In this document: positions 29,726-39,703 of the stretch, in pieces
How the letters are laid out: the number at the start of each line of letters is the position of its first letter
Numbering within the stretch: the stretch's first letter is position 1
Notes under the pieces: model-generated
Database searches by the model: none
Told to the model about the DNA's origin: nothing
The model's input: the letters and a program-made list of their open reading frames with translations, nothing else
Translations under genes and position numbers: made by a program
Origin: Thalassotalea profundi
GTDB taxonomy: Bacteria > Pseudomonadota > Gammaproteobacteria > Enterobacterales > Alteromonadaceae
DNA length: 64,000 nucleotides
Assembly: GCF_014653195.1 (NCBI RefSeq)
Contig: NZ_BNAH01000001.1
Location: 329,323 to 393,322, forward strand
Direction of reading: 5' to 3'

Positions 29726-29883
29726 TAATTTAACTTACGAAGGAAAAACGGCCTATATAATAATACCTTTAATTATGAATTGATATATCGCTGATGAATA
29801 ACTGAGATAAATATGATTAATTTAGAAAATAATACTATTAAATGCTATGGTGCAATCATATATCTAGCTTTAAGGTTATGTCG

Positions 29884-31008
29884 ATGAATATACAATCTTT
29901 TATACCACCACAACGCACATTAATGGGGCCAGGGCCTTCAGATGTTAGTGCTCGTGTATTATCTGCTCTTGCAAGACCAACTATTGGCCATTTAGATCCG
30001 CTTTTTGTTGGTATGATGGACGAAGTTAAAGCTTTATTGCAATATGCTTTTCAAACAAAAAATGAATTTACGATCGCTTTGTCTGCTCCAGGTTCTGCAG
30101 GTATGGAAGCGTGCTTTGTTAACTTAGTTTCGCCTGGTGATAGCGTTGTGGTATGTCGTAATGGTGTGTTTGGTCAACGCATGGTTGAAAATGTTACCCG
30201 ACTTGGAGCCACTGCTATAGTCGTGGACTGTGAATGGGGCAGAGCGGTTGACCCGCAAATGCTCGAACAAACATTAGCGCATCACCCTGAAGCAAAATTT
30301 GTGGCATTTGTACATGCAGAAACATCCACCGGTGCGCTTTCTGATGCTAAGGCCTTATGTGAAATAGCGCATAAGTTTGATTGTTTAACCATTGTTGATG
30401 CGGTTACATCATTAGGTGGTGTTGAGCTTAAAGTGGATGAATGGGGTATAGATGCTATTTATTCAGGCAGTCAGAAGTGTTTGTCATGTGTACCTGGAAT
30501 ATCGCCTATTAGTTTTAATGATAAAGCGGTTGCAGTGATAAAAAATAGAACAGTGCCAGTACAAAGTTGGTTTTTAGATCAATCGCTTGTTATGGCTTAT
30601 TGGTCTGGGGAGGGCAAACGTTCATATCATCATACTGCACCTGTTAATTCGCTGTATGCTCTACATGAGTCATTAGTGATGTTAAAAAATGAAGGCCTAG
30701 AAAATAGCTGGGAACGTCATGCAACCTTGCATGCTGAACTGGCTAAAGGCCTTAAAGGGTTAGGTATTGAGTTTATCGTGCCTGAAAATGAGCGGTTACC
30801 TCAATTAAATTCAGTGTTTATTCCTGAAGGTGTTGATGATGCGGCAGTACGTAATTACTTATTAGCACATTATAATTTAGAAATAGGTGCCGGTTTAGGG
30901 CAATTTGCAGGCAAAGCATGGCGTATTGGACTAATGGGTTTCACCGCTCGTTATGAAAATGTTGCTTTATGTTTAGCTGCCTTGGAAGATGCCTTAAAAC
31001 AAGCTTAA
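29884..31008 (+). CDS. Class V aminotransferase (alanine-glyoxylate / serine-pyruvate type)
   Basis: PLP enzyme related to alanine-glyoxylate and serine-pyruvate aminotransferases. Several in-frame ATGs exist (29842, 29878, 29884); AAGG at 29872-29875 is best spaced for 29884, giving 374 residues that begin [20 protein letters not shown], the usual family N-terminus. Asp172 (VDAVTSLGG) should contact the PLP ring, and the Schiff-base lysine is Lys198 in SGSQKCL. Its TAA overlaps the stop codon of the convergent hydrolase gene. The preferred amino donor is not determinable. Confidence 0.89.
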   Translation: MNIQSFIPPQRTLMGPGPSDVSARVLSALARPTIGHLDPLFVGMMDEVKALLQYAFQTKNEFTIALSAPGSAGMEACFVNLVSPGDSVVVCRNGVFGQRMVENVTRLGATAIVVDCEWGRAVDPQMLEQTLAHHPEAKFVAFVHAETSTGALSDAKALCEIAHKFDCLTIVDAVTSLGGVELKVDEWGIDAIYSGSQKCLSCVPGISPISFNDKAVAVIKNRTVPVQSWFLDQSLVMAYWSGEGKRSYHHTAPVNSLYALHESLVMLKNEGLENSWERHATLHAELAKGLKGLGIEFIVPENERLPQLNSVFIPEGVDDAAVRNYLLAHYNLEIGAGLGQFAGKAWRIGLMGFTARYENVALCLAALEDALKQA

Positions 31009-31607
31009 TTATATTGGCATTTCGCCCTTAGCTTATCTAAATAACATTGATAAGCTAGGGGGTTATAGTTAGTTGAATGGCTATTCATAAAACCGTGTTT
31101 ATAGTCACAATGGATTATTGATACGTTCTTTACAGGCGACAGCTGCTTAATTAATTGGTTAATTGCAAAGTGTGGTTCTGATCGAGGAAAAATTAACTCA
31201 ATTGAAATTTGCGGGTGTAAATCGACAAAATGTCTAATTTGCCCACCATAAAAACCAATAATATGTTGATTGTTTCGAGGGGTATTATCAGCGTTTAAGT
31301 TGTTAACTGTTGCTGAGTATCGCCATAAAATAGTGGCACCAACACTAAAGCCAATCAAGGTCTTAATGTTCGCATGTTCTTTAATTTCTGCTTGAAAGAG
31401 CTTTAAATATTGATCTAAACCAATGTGTTTACTGAAATAATCGTAAGCACTTTGTTCATCAATAAAATCCATTAGCTTGCCCTGATAAGGATCGATAATC
31501 AGGGCATTGCCAAGCTCCTTACTTAAATTATTTAACGCCGGTGTAACGCCAAAAATATCAGTAACAAGGACTGTTTTAGTAATATGTCTATTTAATGGAA
31601 CTACCAA
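31005..31607 (-). CDS. Dienelactone-hydrolase-like alpha/beta hydrolase
   Basis: Small hydrolase of 200 residues. It begins with a DIFGVTPAL segment typical of dienelactone hydrolase relatives, has a nucleophile elbow GFSVGATI, and ends with a DYKHGFMN segment that holds the probable catalytic histidine. The nucleophile here is Ser rather than the Cys of classical dienelactone hydrolases. The start overlaps the end of gloA by seven bases, so the two form an operon; a role in detoxifying reactive carbonyl or ester compounds is an inference. Confidence 0.75.
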   Translation of the reverse strand: MVVPLNRHITKTVLVTDIFGVTPALNNLSKELGNALIIDPYQGKLMDFIDEQSAYDYFSKHIGLDQYLKLFQAEIKEHANIKTLIGFSVGATILWRYSATVNNLNADNTPRNNQHIIGFYGGQIRHFVDLHPQISIELIFPRSEPHFAINQLIKQLSPVKNVSIIHCDYKHGFMNSHSTNYNPLAYQCYLDKLRAKCQYN

Positions 31608-32020
31608 GTGCCTTGGTTTTCCATACTAAGCCAAGGTTCTTGTGGTGCTAACGCTTCGCCTGTTTGTAATAACTCAACAGAGATACCATCAGGTGACTTG
31701 ATAAATGCCATATGACCGCATCGTGGTGGTCTATTAATTACCACGCCTGAATCCATAAGCTTTTGGCATAATTGATAAATATCATCAACAGCAAAGGCTA
31801 TATGGCCAAAGTTTCTTCCGCCTTTATATTCTTCAGTTGATCCCCAGTTATGAGTTAATTCAATCTCAGGTTCACCAAGGGCCGTTGCTAAATAGATTAG
31901 TGTGAATTTCCCTTCTGGTACATCTACGCGTTTAGTTTCAATTAAACCGAGCTGATTGATATAAAAGTTGAGTGACTCTTCTAGGTCGCTAACGCGAACC
32001 ATAGTATGTAGAAATTTCAT
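31601..32020 (-). CDS. gloA: Lactoylglutathione lyase (glyoxalase I)
   Basis: Metal-dependent conversion of the methylglyoxal-glutathione hemithioacetal to lactoylglutathione. The 139-residue VOC-fold protein shows the four metal ligands: His5 in FLHTMVRV, Glu in PEIELTHN, His in FGHIAFAVDD and Glu near the end in GISVELLQ. RTG-like spacing and length agree with E. coli GloA (135). It is the first gene of a two-gene unit with the downstream hydrolase. Confidence 0.92.
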   Translation of the reverse strand: MKFLHTMVRVSDLEESLNFYINQLGLIETKRVDVPEGKFTLIYLATALGEPEIELTHNWGSTEEYKGGRNFGHIAFAVDDIYQLCQKLMDSGVVINRPPRCGHMAFIKSPDGISVELLQTGEALAPQEPWLSMENQGTW

Positions 32021-32157
32021 TGGGCATCCCGTAAAAATGAATATAAGTTAACTAATTGTTTGTATTATTCTATCTCGTTTTTTTTATAATGTAGAGATTA
32101 AGATAATACTTGAGCATTAGTTATTGAATATAGTTAACGCGCTAAATTATTTTATCT

Positions 32158-32182
32158 ATAAAAAATCCGCAATAGTGCGGAT
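32158..32182 (-). terminator. Intrinsic terminator of the S41 peptidase gene
   Basis: On the minus strand ATCCGCA and TGCGGAT form a seven-base-pair stem with a four-base loop, followed by TTTTTTAT. It lies 33 bases after the stop codon of the minus-strand peptidase gene. Confidence 0.82.
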
Positions 32183-32214
32183 ATTTTTAATATGAAAGAC
32201 TTTAAGTCTAATGA

Positions 32215-35200
32215 TTATTGATTTAATTTTTTAAGCAATACCTCAACGGCTTTCTCAATTTGCTTATCTTGTCCTTTTGATGAAGACTCAGGATCATTTT
32301 TTACCATGTAATCTGGCATGGTTTGATTGTTTTCTAGGTATTCTCCTTTAGTATTTTTCATACCAACTTGAGGTACACCCGCGCGAAAATCACCCGAAAT
32401 TCCTGTTTCCCACCATACTGCAGTCATAGTGCCTGGTACTGGCATACCTACCAACTCACCTAAGTCTAATTCATCATAGGTGTAAGAAAAAGCATGAGCG
32501 TCACTATAATTACCTTCATTTATTAATAGTACAGATGGCTTGTTCCATTGATCAAATGGGTCTCCTGCATATTGGCGTCCACGAACATGCATGGTGAAGT
32601 ATTCATTACCGCTTAATAACTTAGCTAAGTCATTATGTAGCCATCCCCCTCCATTAAAGCGTGTATCTACCACTACAGCTTCTTTATCAAAGTGTTTACC
32701 TAATAGACGTGAGTATACGGTTCTAAAACTTGGATCGTTCATTCCTCTTACGTGAACATATGCAAGTCGACCGTTAGATAATTTGTCTACTAACGCTTCA
32801 CGGGAATTTACCCAACGATCGTATAATAGGTTGCCTATTTCACGTGCCGATGTAGGTTTTACAACTTCATCAAAGCTATTGCCGTCGGAGTCATCAAAAG
32901 TGAATCTTACGCGTTTTCCAACAGTGTGATTGAGTAACTTGTATAAGTTCTGTGTTTTAGTGAGTTTAATGCCATTAACAGCGGTAAGCTTAACACCAGG
33001 CTTAACCTTACTTTCAGCTGTATCAAACGGCCCTTTAGTAAGTACCTCTTCAACAAGTAAGCCTTTATCAAAATTGAAAAATAAGCCTAAACGACCTGTA
33101 TTATCATCAGTTTTATCTGTTTTGGGGCGGTATGATGAACCTATGTGTGATGCATTTAGCTCGCCAGTCATTTCCGCAAACATATTGGCGAAATCTCTAC
33201 CATGACCAATTGATGGTAACTTTTTACGGTAAGATTTGCCTATATTATCCCAATCTATGCCATGGAAATCTTCACGATAAAACTTATCTTTAATGACTCT
33301 CCAACTATGATCGAACATAAATTCACGTTCAGCAGCTGTTTTTAGTTGTATAACTGGGCTAGCGCTTATCGGCTTTAATGTTACTTTTTTACCCAAATCG
33401 CCTTGTTTTAATTGACCATCAGCAAGAATAAATATTTTTTTGCCGTCTTCACTAAATGACATATCTACAGAACGAGCATTAAGTTTAGCAACTAATTCAG
33501 TTTTGCTATCACGTATTGATTGACGCCATAAATCAAAACCTTTTTCAAAACGAGCTAAGTAATATAACTCTTTTGTATCTTTCGTGAGGTACGCTTGTCC
33601 TAAGTTGGATGAATGTACTGTTAAACGAACTGTTCTATCTTCAATATTGTCCCATTCTATTTCTAAAGGCTTTATTGTTTTTTTAGCATCAGGTACATTT
33701 TCGTCTTTTGGGTTATCTTCGTCTGTTTCATCTTTTTTAGATGTTTTATCTTTTTTAGATTCTAGTTCTTTTTGTAGTTCGTATTCTTCTTTAGACATAC
33801 TGAATTTGTCATAGCTATCTTGGGTTAAAAACGCAGCTAATACATCGCCTTCACGTCCCCAGCTACCGTGATCTCTTTGACCAAAACGAGCGCTCCACCA
33901 TAAAACAGCGTTACCATCCGTATGCCAAGTTGGGTTGCCATCATTGTAACCAGACAAGCTAATATCTTGAGGTTGTGCAGAGCCATCTGACGGGAAAACC
34001 CCTACGTTTTTAATAAATAAACGACCACGAGGTGAGAAATTTGCTGTCATCCAGTAACTATCAGGCGCCCACGCAAAAGTTAAATCACCATCGGAATATG
34101 AGTAATTATGTTCTTTACTTAAGGCTATATTTACTTGTTTACTTTCACGGTCTATTACCTGAATTTCGTCGCGGTTAGACAAGAAAGCTATTTTTTTACC
34201 GTCTGGTGAATAAACGGGTTGGAAGCTGTCAGTGTTACTTAAATGAACCACTTTTTCTTTTAAAGTAGTCGCTGCAAAAAAGTAAGGTTCCGATTCATTT
34301 TCAATGCTTGTTTCATATAGTCCCCAACGACCTTCACGCTCAGCTGCATAGAGTATAGTTTTTCCATCTTTATGGAATGATACAGAACGCTCCTGTTGAG
34401 GTGTGTTAGTAATTGCACGAGTGGTTTTAAATTCTGTGCTGGTTACAAATACTTCTCCACGGGCCACAAAGGCAACTTCTTTACCGTCAGGTGAAACAGC
34501 GTATTCGGTAATCTTTCCACCTAATGAAACAGGCAGTAATTCGTCTTCTTGTATGTCATTAGCAATGTTAACTTTTACATGTTTTGATGAACCATTTTTA
34601 TTGGTATAAATATTACCATGATGAACAAAGGCTAATGTATTGTTATCACTTATCGATAAACTACGTACAGGGTGCTCTTTAAAATCAGTTATTTGTTTTT
34701 TATTGCTACCGTTTAAATTAGTTTGCCAAACATTAAATACGCCCGTTTTATCTTCAGAAGTATAATAAAAGGTGTTTTTATCTTTCCAAACGGGATTGTG
34801 ATCTCCACCTTTAAACGTTGTTAGTTGTTTATGCTCTCCTGACTTAATATCGTGTAACCAGATATCACGAGCAAAGGCTGATTCATCGTGTTTTCTATAC
34901 TGGTTTTCATAAGCTTTTTCATCACGATATAGTAGTTGTTCACCGTTTTGGGAAAACTGAAGCTCAGATGCTGGGATAGTGGCAAGCATTTTAGGAGTAC
35001 CACCATCGATTGAAACAGTATAGCTTTCTGTTAAGCGAGAGGTTGGAAATATGGTAGATTGCTTAGAGTCCATGCGACTTGAGGTAAATAAAATACCTTC
35101 CCCTGTTTGGGTGAAGTCTTGCGGAATATCATGGGATGAATGATAAGTAAGACGCTTGGCTTTACCTCCAGTCGCAGGCATAACATAAACATCTAAGTTA

Positions 35201-35463
35201 CCATTTCGATCACTTGCAAATGCAATCTTTTTACCATCTCTAGACCAAATAGGATGGCCATCCCAGTCGTTATGAATGGTTAAAGGGCGTGCTGTTCCAC
35301 CATCGGCTGGCACTGTGTATATGTCCCCCTTGTATGAGAACGCTATTGTTTTACTATCAGGTGAAATACTACTGTGTAGAAACCATTCTTCGTCTTTTTC
35401 AACTGCAATTGCCGTGTTGGTTAGTATAACCAAGGCCGACAATGCATACTTTGTATAGCGCAT
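32215..35463 (-). CDS. Tricorn-like S41 family peptidase with beta-propeller
   Basis: Exported protease of 1082 residues with an N-terminal signal peptide (cleavage near AIA-VEK). Residues 30-560 form two TolB/tricorn-like beta-propellers, seen as repeated SPDGKKIAF and DRNGNLDVYV patterns. A Lys/Asp/Glu-rich linker lies around 555-585. A PDZ-like region follows at about 800-880, then the S41 core: DTRFNGGGW and the nucleophile in GNYSDAHA (Ser987). It is probably periplasmic and degrades peptides gated through the propeller. It is monocistronic. Confidence 0.9.
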   Translation of the reverse strand: MRYTKYALSALVILTNTAIAVEKDEEWFLHSSISPDSKTIAFSYKGDIYTVPADGGTARPLTIHNDWDGHPIWSRDGKKIAFASDRNGNLDVYVMPATGGKAKRLTYHSSHDIPQDFTQTGEGILFTSSRMDSKQSTIFPTSRLTESYTVSIDGGTPKMLATIPASELQFSQNGEQLLYRDEKAYENQYRKHDESAFARDIWLHDIKSGEHKQLTTFKGGDHNPVWKDKNTFYYTSEDKTGVFNVWQTNLNGSNKKQITDFKEHPVRSLSISDNNTLAFVHHGNIYTNKNGSSKHVKVNIANDIQEDELLPVSLGGKITEYAVSPDGKEVAFVARGEVFVTSTEFKTTRAITNTPQQERSVSFHKDGKTILYAAEREGRWGLYETSIENESEPYFFAATTLKEKVVHLSNTDSFQPVYSPDGKKIAFLSNRDEIQVIDRESKQVNIALSKEHNYSYSDGDLTFAWAPDSYWMTANFSPRGRLFIKNVGVFPSDGSAQPQDISLSGYNDGNPTWHTDGNAVLWWSARFGQRDHGSWGREGDVLAAFLTQDSYDKFSMSKEEYELQKELESKKDKTSKKDETDEDNPKDENVPDAKKTIKPLEIEWDNIEDRTVRLTVHSSNLGQAYLTKDTKELYYLARFEKGFDLWRQSIRDSKTELVAKLNARSVDMSFSEDGKKIFILADGQLKQGDLGKKVTLKPISASPVIQLKTAAEREFMFDHSWRVIKDKFYREDFHGIDWDNIGKSYRKKLPSIGHGRDFANMFAEMTGELNASHIGSSYRPKTDKTDDNTGRLGLFFNFDKGLLVEEVLTKGPFDTAESKVKPGVKLTAVNGIKLTKTQNLYKLLNHTVGKRVRFTFDDSDGNSFDEVVKPTSAREIGNLLYDRWVNSREALVDKLSNGRLAYVHVRGMNDPSFRTVYSRLLGKHFDKEAVVVDTRFNGGGWLHNDLAKLLSGNEYFTMHVRGRQYAGDPFDQWNKPSVLLINEGNYSDAHAFSYTYDELDLGELVGMPVPGTMTAVWWETGISGDFRAGVPQVGMKNTKGEYLENNQTMPDYMVKNDPESSSKGQDKQIEKAVEVLLKKLNQ

Positions 35464-35765
35464 TATTATATTATCCTTAAAAAGCTTGAACAGATGTCTT
35501 TATTTTTTATGGTGAGTACCAATAGGCATATTTGTTATGTTATAACAAATATTTTAACTATACCAGCCACTCAAAAGTTGGGTATACAATAAGAGAAACT
35601 AGGCTTTCTAAGCTGTAAAGGTTTCGTGCTAAATGTTTTAAAAAAAATTGAAGTAAGTTTATTCTTTTAAAAACGTGTGCATGTTAGGTGTGAAAATTTT
35701 TAAGCTTGTGCGTGTAGAATTTTTAATTCAGCGGGCGATTAATAGTGTCGCCCGCTGTTATGGCG
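35464..35765. other. Intergenic region between the M28 and S41 peptidase genes
   Basis: 302 bases with no open frame. It holds a ten-base-pair hairpin (35729-35757) just beyond the M28 stop codon and AT-rich sequence before the S41 gene that must contain that gene's promoter; no clear -35/-10 pair was recognised. Confidence 0.5.
35729..35757 (-). terminator. Probable terminator hairpin of the M28 peptidase gene
   Basis: CAGCGGGCGA and TCGCCCGCTG form a ten-base-pair stem with a nine-base loop, directly after the stop codon on the minus strand. The following tract (AATTAAAAATT) is AT-rich but poor in uninterrupted U, so intrinsic termination is likely but not certain. Confidence 0.55.
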
Positions 35766-37166
35766 TTAGGGTTTTAATTCTACTTCTGAATCGGCAATCA
35801 GGTATATGCTAGCTGCATATGCCGCTATATTTTGAGCTAACTCGTTAGGATTAATCTTATCAAGGGTATCGTCTGGTGTATGGTGTAAATCAAAGTAGTC
35901 TCGACCATTTTGATTTAAACGAATTGTCGGTACACCCTTCGCTGCCATTGGAATAATATCGGGTCCGCCACCTGCAACATCTGAACCGCCTCTTACAATA
36001 CCAAGGGGAGATAATATTTTAGCTATTTCATCAATTAATAGCGTGGCTTTAGGGTTAACATTTGATACTAGCTGCCAAATTGTTTGTGCGCCGAAATCAG
36101 ATTCGGTCGCTAGTACATGATTTTTTAAATTAGCTTCATGCTGCTTAGCATAAGCAAATGCACCTAATAAGCCAACTTCTTCTGCACCAAACATAACCAC
36201 ACGAATAGTGCGTTTGGGACGTTTGGGTAATTTGGCAATCAATGCTGCTGCAGCAGTGGTGATCGCAATTCCTGCACCATCATCTACTGCTCCAGTACCT
36301 AGATCCCAACTGTCTAAATGCCCGCCAATGAGCACGATTTCTTCAGGTTTTTCGCTACCAATTAAATCTAAAATGACGTTGCCGCTGCTTACTTCACCTT
36401 TCCATTTTGATTCTGAATGAAGAGATATAGCAAGGGGCTTACCTAAATTATGTAAACGACGAAGATGGTCAGCATCGGGATTAGAAATAGCGATGACAGG
36501 AATATCAGCCCATTTGTCGCCATCTGAACTCATCATTCCTGAATGCGGAAATCGATGTGAATCTGAGCCTACAGAACGAACTACTAAGGCACTAGCACCA
36601 GCGCGTTGTGCATGCTGCCAACCTATTCTACGGCGTTGATTTGCTTGACCATAGCCTGCGCCAGTTTGGCTTTTTACCATCATATCACCATCGATAAAGG
36701 CAACTTTACCGGTTAGGCTATTATCTTTAACTTCCGTTAGTGCGTGAATATCTCTAAAATATACCACGTTGGCATTAATTGTCTCTTTGGTCGGTGCTGC
36801 ACCGCCTAATGCGGTACCGTATAGATCTTGTTGGTAAGGGGAGGTAAGTGAGATATGCAAATGGCCTCTATCCCAAAACGGCATAGTAAACTCTTCAATT
36901 TTAGTGGTGTCAAAACCTAAGCGTTCCCCTAATTTAAGTCCCCAATTTCTTGCTCGTTTTTCTGCTTCTGAGCCGCCTAATCTAGGGCCTATTTCTGTAG
37001 TCAGTGATGTCACTATTTCCATGCCTAAATCGCTTTTAAGGGCGGTTTGCATAAGTTGAGTTGCGTTTTGTTTTTGCTCTTTGGTTATCAGTACTTGTGC
37101 CGCAAGTATCTGAACACTAAAAATACTTAACACAGCGCCAATGGTAAGGCGTTTCAATTGTTGCAT
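35766..37166 (-). CDS. Secreted M28 family carboxypeptidase Q-like peptidase
   Basis: Exported zinc peptidase. The ATG at 37166 is preferred over the upstream ATG at 37280, because GGAG lies five bases before it and it begins a good signal peptide (QQLKRLTIGAVLSIFSVQILAA). The 466-residue product has a PA-domain-like insert. Its M28 metal site is GGHLDSWDLGTGAVDDGAG with the following EEVGLLGAF, ESDFGA and the C-terminal FDLHHTPDDTLDKI. It is close in design to carboxypeptidase Q / plasma glutamate carboxypeptidase. It lies between two other exported peptidase genes. Confidence 0.88.
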   Translation of the reverse strand: MQQLKRLTIGAVLSIFSVQILAAQVLITKEQKQNATQLMQTALKSDLGMEIVTSLTTEIGPRLGGSEAEKRARNWGLKLGERLGFDTTKIEEFTMPFWDRGHLHISLTSPYQQDLYGTALGGAAPTKETINANVVYFRDIHALTEVKDNSLTGKVAFIDGDMMVKSQTGAGYGQANQRRRIGWQHAQRAGASALVVRSVGSDSHRFPHSGMMSSDGDKWADIPVIAISNPDADHLRRLHNLGKPLAISLHSESKWKGEVSSGNVILDLIGSEKPEEIVLIGGHLDSWDLGTGAVDDGAGIAITTAAAALIAKLPKRPKRTIRVVMFGAEEVGLLGAFAYAKQHEANLKNHVLATESDFGAQTIWQLVSNVNPKATLLIDEIAKILSPLGIVRGGSDVAGGGPDIIPMAAKGVPTIRLNQNGRDYFDLHHTPDDTLDKINPNELAQNIAAYAASIYLIADSEVELKP

Positions 37167-37529
37167 GAGTTCTCCAATGGTAAAGCCATAAATTATCAGG
37201 TTTAGATTTGTGACTGAATAAAAATTAAAACTACTCAGTTTTATCCGTATATTCGCATAAGTCTTCGATAATACAAACATTGCATTTTGATTTTTCGTGC
37301 AATAAAAATATAGCTAGCGTCTAATATAACTATATAGTAAACGCTATAAAGTGTTGTAAGTATAAAAAGACAGTCTTTTAAATTCGCTCACCCATTAAAA
37401 CATGTTATTCACCTTATAAAGCATACTTTTTAAATTAAATAGTTGGAGTTTATACAATGAGATAAGCTATGTTAAAGCTTGCTTTGATAATTTAGTTATC
37501 GAATTGAAACAATAAGAGGTAAACCTGTT
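37167..37529. other. Divergent intergenic region between M28 and S9 peptidase genes
   Basis: 363 bases of AT-rich sequence that must hold promoters for both divergent genes. It includes an N-terminal open extension of the M28 frame (37167-37280) that looks untranslated. No palindromic operator or RNA structure was recognised. Confidence 0.45.
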
Positions 37530-39608
37530 ATGAAGAAAAAATACTTAACCAAGTCCGCGTTGACGATGGTAATAAGTACATTATTTACCGCCCATGTTGC
37601 TATTGCTGATGAGCCTTCAGAGAATATTTTAGCTTTAAAAGATGTATTTAATCTTGAGTATGCGGCTAACCCTGTAGTAACTCCTGATGGCAAACATGTA
37701 GTTTACGAGCGCCGAAGCATGGACATTATGACTGATTCAATGCGCCGAAACTTATGGTCTGTTGCATTGGACGGTAGTAGTCATTTACCCATTCTATCTG
37801 ACAGCAAAAACCACTTTAATCCGGTATTTTCACCTGACGGTGCTAAAATGGCCTACCTTTCAAGTAAAGAAGGTAAGGTGCAAATATATTTAAAAGATTT
37901 AGCATCAAATAATACAACTCGTGTGACTAATGTTGAAATGACTCCCAGTAACATGAGTTTCTCACCTGACGGTAAATATTTAGCCTTTGCTATGTTTACC
38001 CCAACTAAAGCTAAACCTTTATTTACATTAGGCTCTAAACCCAAAGGTGCTAAGTGGGCTGAAAAACCGCAATATATTGATCAAACTAATTTTCAGCGCG
38101 ATGGTATGGGAATGAAACGCCCGGGGAATATGCAGATGTATGTCGTACCAACTATTGGTGGAACAGCAAGACAGATCACCTCAGGTGCACATGATCACGC
38201 AGGGTCAATTGCGTGGTCTAAAAATGCTCAACAATTAATTATCTCTGCAAATACAAGAGATGAAGCTGAATTTGATATGCTTAATAGTGACTTGTTTAGT
38301 ATTGATATTAATACGCTAAAAGTTACTAAATTAACTGATATGAGTGGACCAGAACGCAGCCCTCAGATGAGTCCTGATGGAAAGAAAATCGCTTTTGTCG
38401 GTAATGAAGATAATGGCAAATCAAATCAGTTAAGCCAATTATACGTAATGAATGTAGATGGCTCTGATATTGAAAACCTAACAAGTAATTTGGACCGATC
38501 AGTAGGTGAAATAACATGGGCAGATAACGGTAAAGGGCTATATTTCAGCTACGATGATATGGCGAAAAAGAATGTAGCCTACGTTAGTTTATCAGGTAAA
38601 ATTTCAAATATAACAAGTAACTTAGGCGGAACTAGCCTAGGTAGACCTTATACATCAGGAGATTATGATGTAACCCCTAAAGGTAGTGTAGTGTACACCG
38701 CTTCTACAGGAAATCGTCCTGCCGACCTTGCGATAGTGAGTAAAAAGGGCAAAGTAAAACAACTTACTGATTTAAATGGTGATGTATTTGATCACAAAAC
38801 AGTGAACAAGCCAGAATTAATGACGTTAAAAAGCAGTGTAGATAATAGAGATTTACAAGCTTGGATAGTAACACCACCCAATTTTGATGCTAATAAAAAG
38901 TACCCACTTATCTTAGAGATTCACGGCGGCCCGCATACCGCGTATGGGCCAAGTTACTCAACAGAAGTGCAACTCATGGCTGCAGCGGGTTATGTTGTAT
39001 TATACGGCAACCCACGTGGTTCTACATCGCAAGGCGAAGAATTTGCTAATTTGATCGACAAAAACTATCCATCGCAAGATTATAACGATCTAATGGATAT
39101 GGTTGATAGTGCAATTGCTACAGGCTATGTTGATGAGTCGAATTTATTTGTGACAGGGGGGTCTGGTGGCGGAACGCTAACGTCTTGGATTATTGGTAAA
39201 ACCGACCGTTTCAAAGCATCAGTTGTCGCAAAACCCGTAATCAACTGGACAAGTATGATAGGTACATCTGATATCTATGCCTTTATGAGTAAATATTGGT
39301 TCACAGACTTACCATGGAACGATTACGAGCAATATTGGAATCGTTCTCCGTTATCATTAGTAGGCAATGTAAAAACGCCAACAATGGTGCTAACAGGTGA
39401 GTTAGATGTACGTACTCCTATGTCTGAAAGTGAACAGTACTATGGTGCCTTGCGCTTGCAAGGTGTAGAAAGTTCTCTTGTGCGTATTCAAGGTGCTTAT
39501 CACGGTATTGCCGCTAAACCATCTAACTTAGCACGCAAAGTGGGTTATATTTTGGCTTGGTTTGATAAATACAAAGATGGTAAAAACAATGAAAATAAAG
39601 AAGGCTAG
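37530..39608 (+). CDS. Secreted S9 family (prolyl oligopeptidase-type) peptidase
   Basis: Exported serine peptidase of 692 residues with a signal peptide ending near AIA-DE. Residues 40-430 form a WD40/TolB-like propeller with repeated SPDGxKIAF blocks. The C-terminal alpha/beta hydrolase begins with the EIHGGPH oxyanion segment. It carries the nucleophile Ser545 in GGSGGG, the acid in TGELDVRTP and the histidine in GAYHGIAAKP. It cleaves oligopeptides, probably dipeptidyl- or acylaminoacyl-peptidase-like; the exact specificity is unclear. An intrinsic terminator follows. Confidence 0.91.
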   Translation: MKKKYLTKSALTMVISTLFTAHVAIADEPSENILALKDVFNLEYAANPVVTPDGKHVVYERRSMDIMTDSMRRNLWSVALDGSSHLPILSDSKNHFNPVFSPDGAKMAYLSSKEGKVQIYLKDLASNNTTRVTNVEMTPSNMSFSPDGKYLAFAMFTPTKAKPLFTLGSKPKGAKWAEKPQYIDQTNFQRDGMGMKRPGNMQMYVVPTIGGTARQITSGAHDHAGSIAWSKNAQQLIISANTRDEAEFDMLNSDLFSIDINTLKVTKLTDMSGPERSPQMSPDGKKIAFVGNEDNGKSNQLSQLYVMNVDGSDIENLTSNLDRSVGEITWADNGKGLYFSYDDMAKKNVAYVSLSGKISNITSNLGGTSLGRPYTSGDYDVTPKGSVVYTASTGNRPADLAIVSKKGKVKQLTDLNGDVFDHKTVNKPELMTLKSSVDNRDLQAWIVTPPNFDANKKYPLILEIHGGPHTAYGPSYSTEVQLMAAAGYVVLYGNPRGSTSQGEEFANLIDKNYPSQDYNDLMDMVDSAIATGYVDESNLFVTGGSGGGTLTSWIIGKTDRFKASVVAKPVINWTSMIGTSDIYAFMSKYWFTDLPWNDYEQYWNRSPLSLVGNVKTPTMVLTGELDVRTPMSESEQYYGALRLQGVESSLVRIQGAYHGIAAKPSNLARKVGYILAWFDKYKDGKNNENKEG

Positions 39609-39631
39609 AAATTAGTTTCCCCTTTAAAAAG

Positions 39632-39666
39632 AAAGCCCATTTACTGTATTAGTAAACGGGCTTTTT
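39632..39666. terminator. Bidirectional intrinsic terminator
   Basis: AAAGCCCATTTACT (39632-39645) pairs with AGTAAACGGGCTTT (39651-39664) with one wobble or mismatch, five-base loop, T run after it. It separates the convergent S9 peptidase and MFS genes. Confidence 0.88.
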
Positions 39667-39703
39667 ACGTATTAACCATAAATTTAAGCGCTTTGTGCCT
39701 GCG

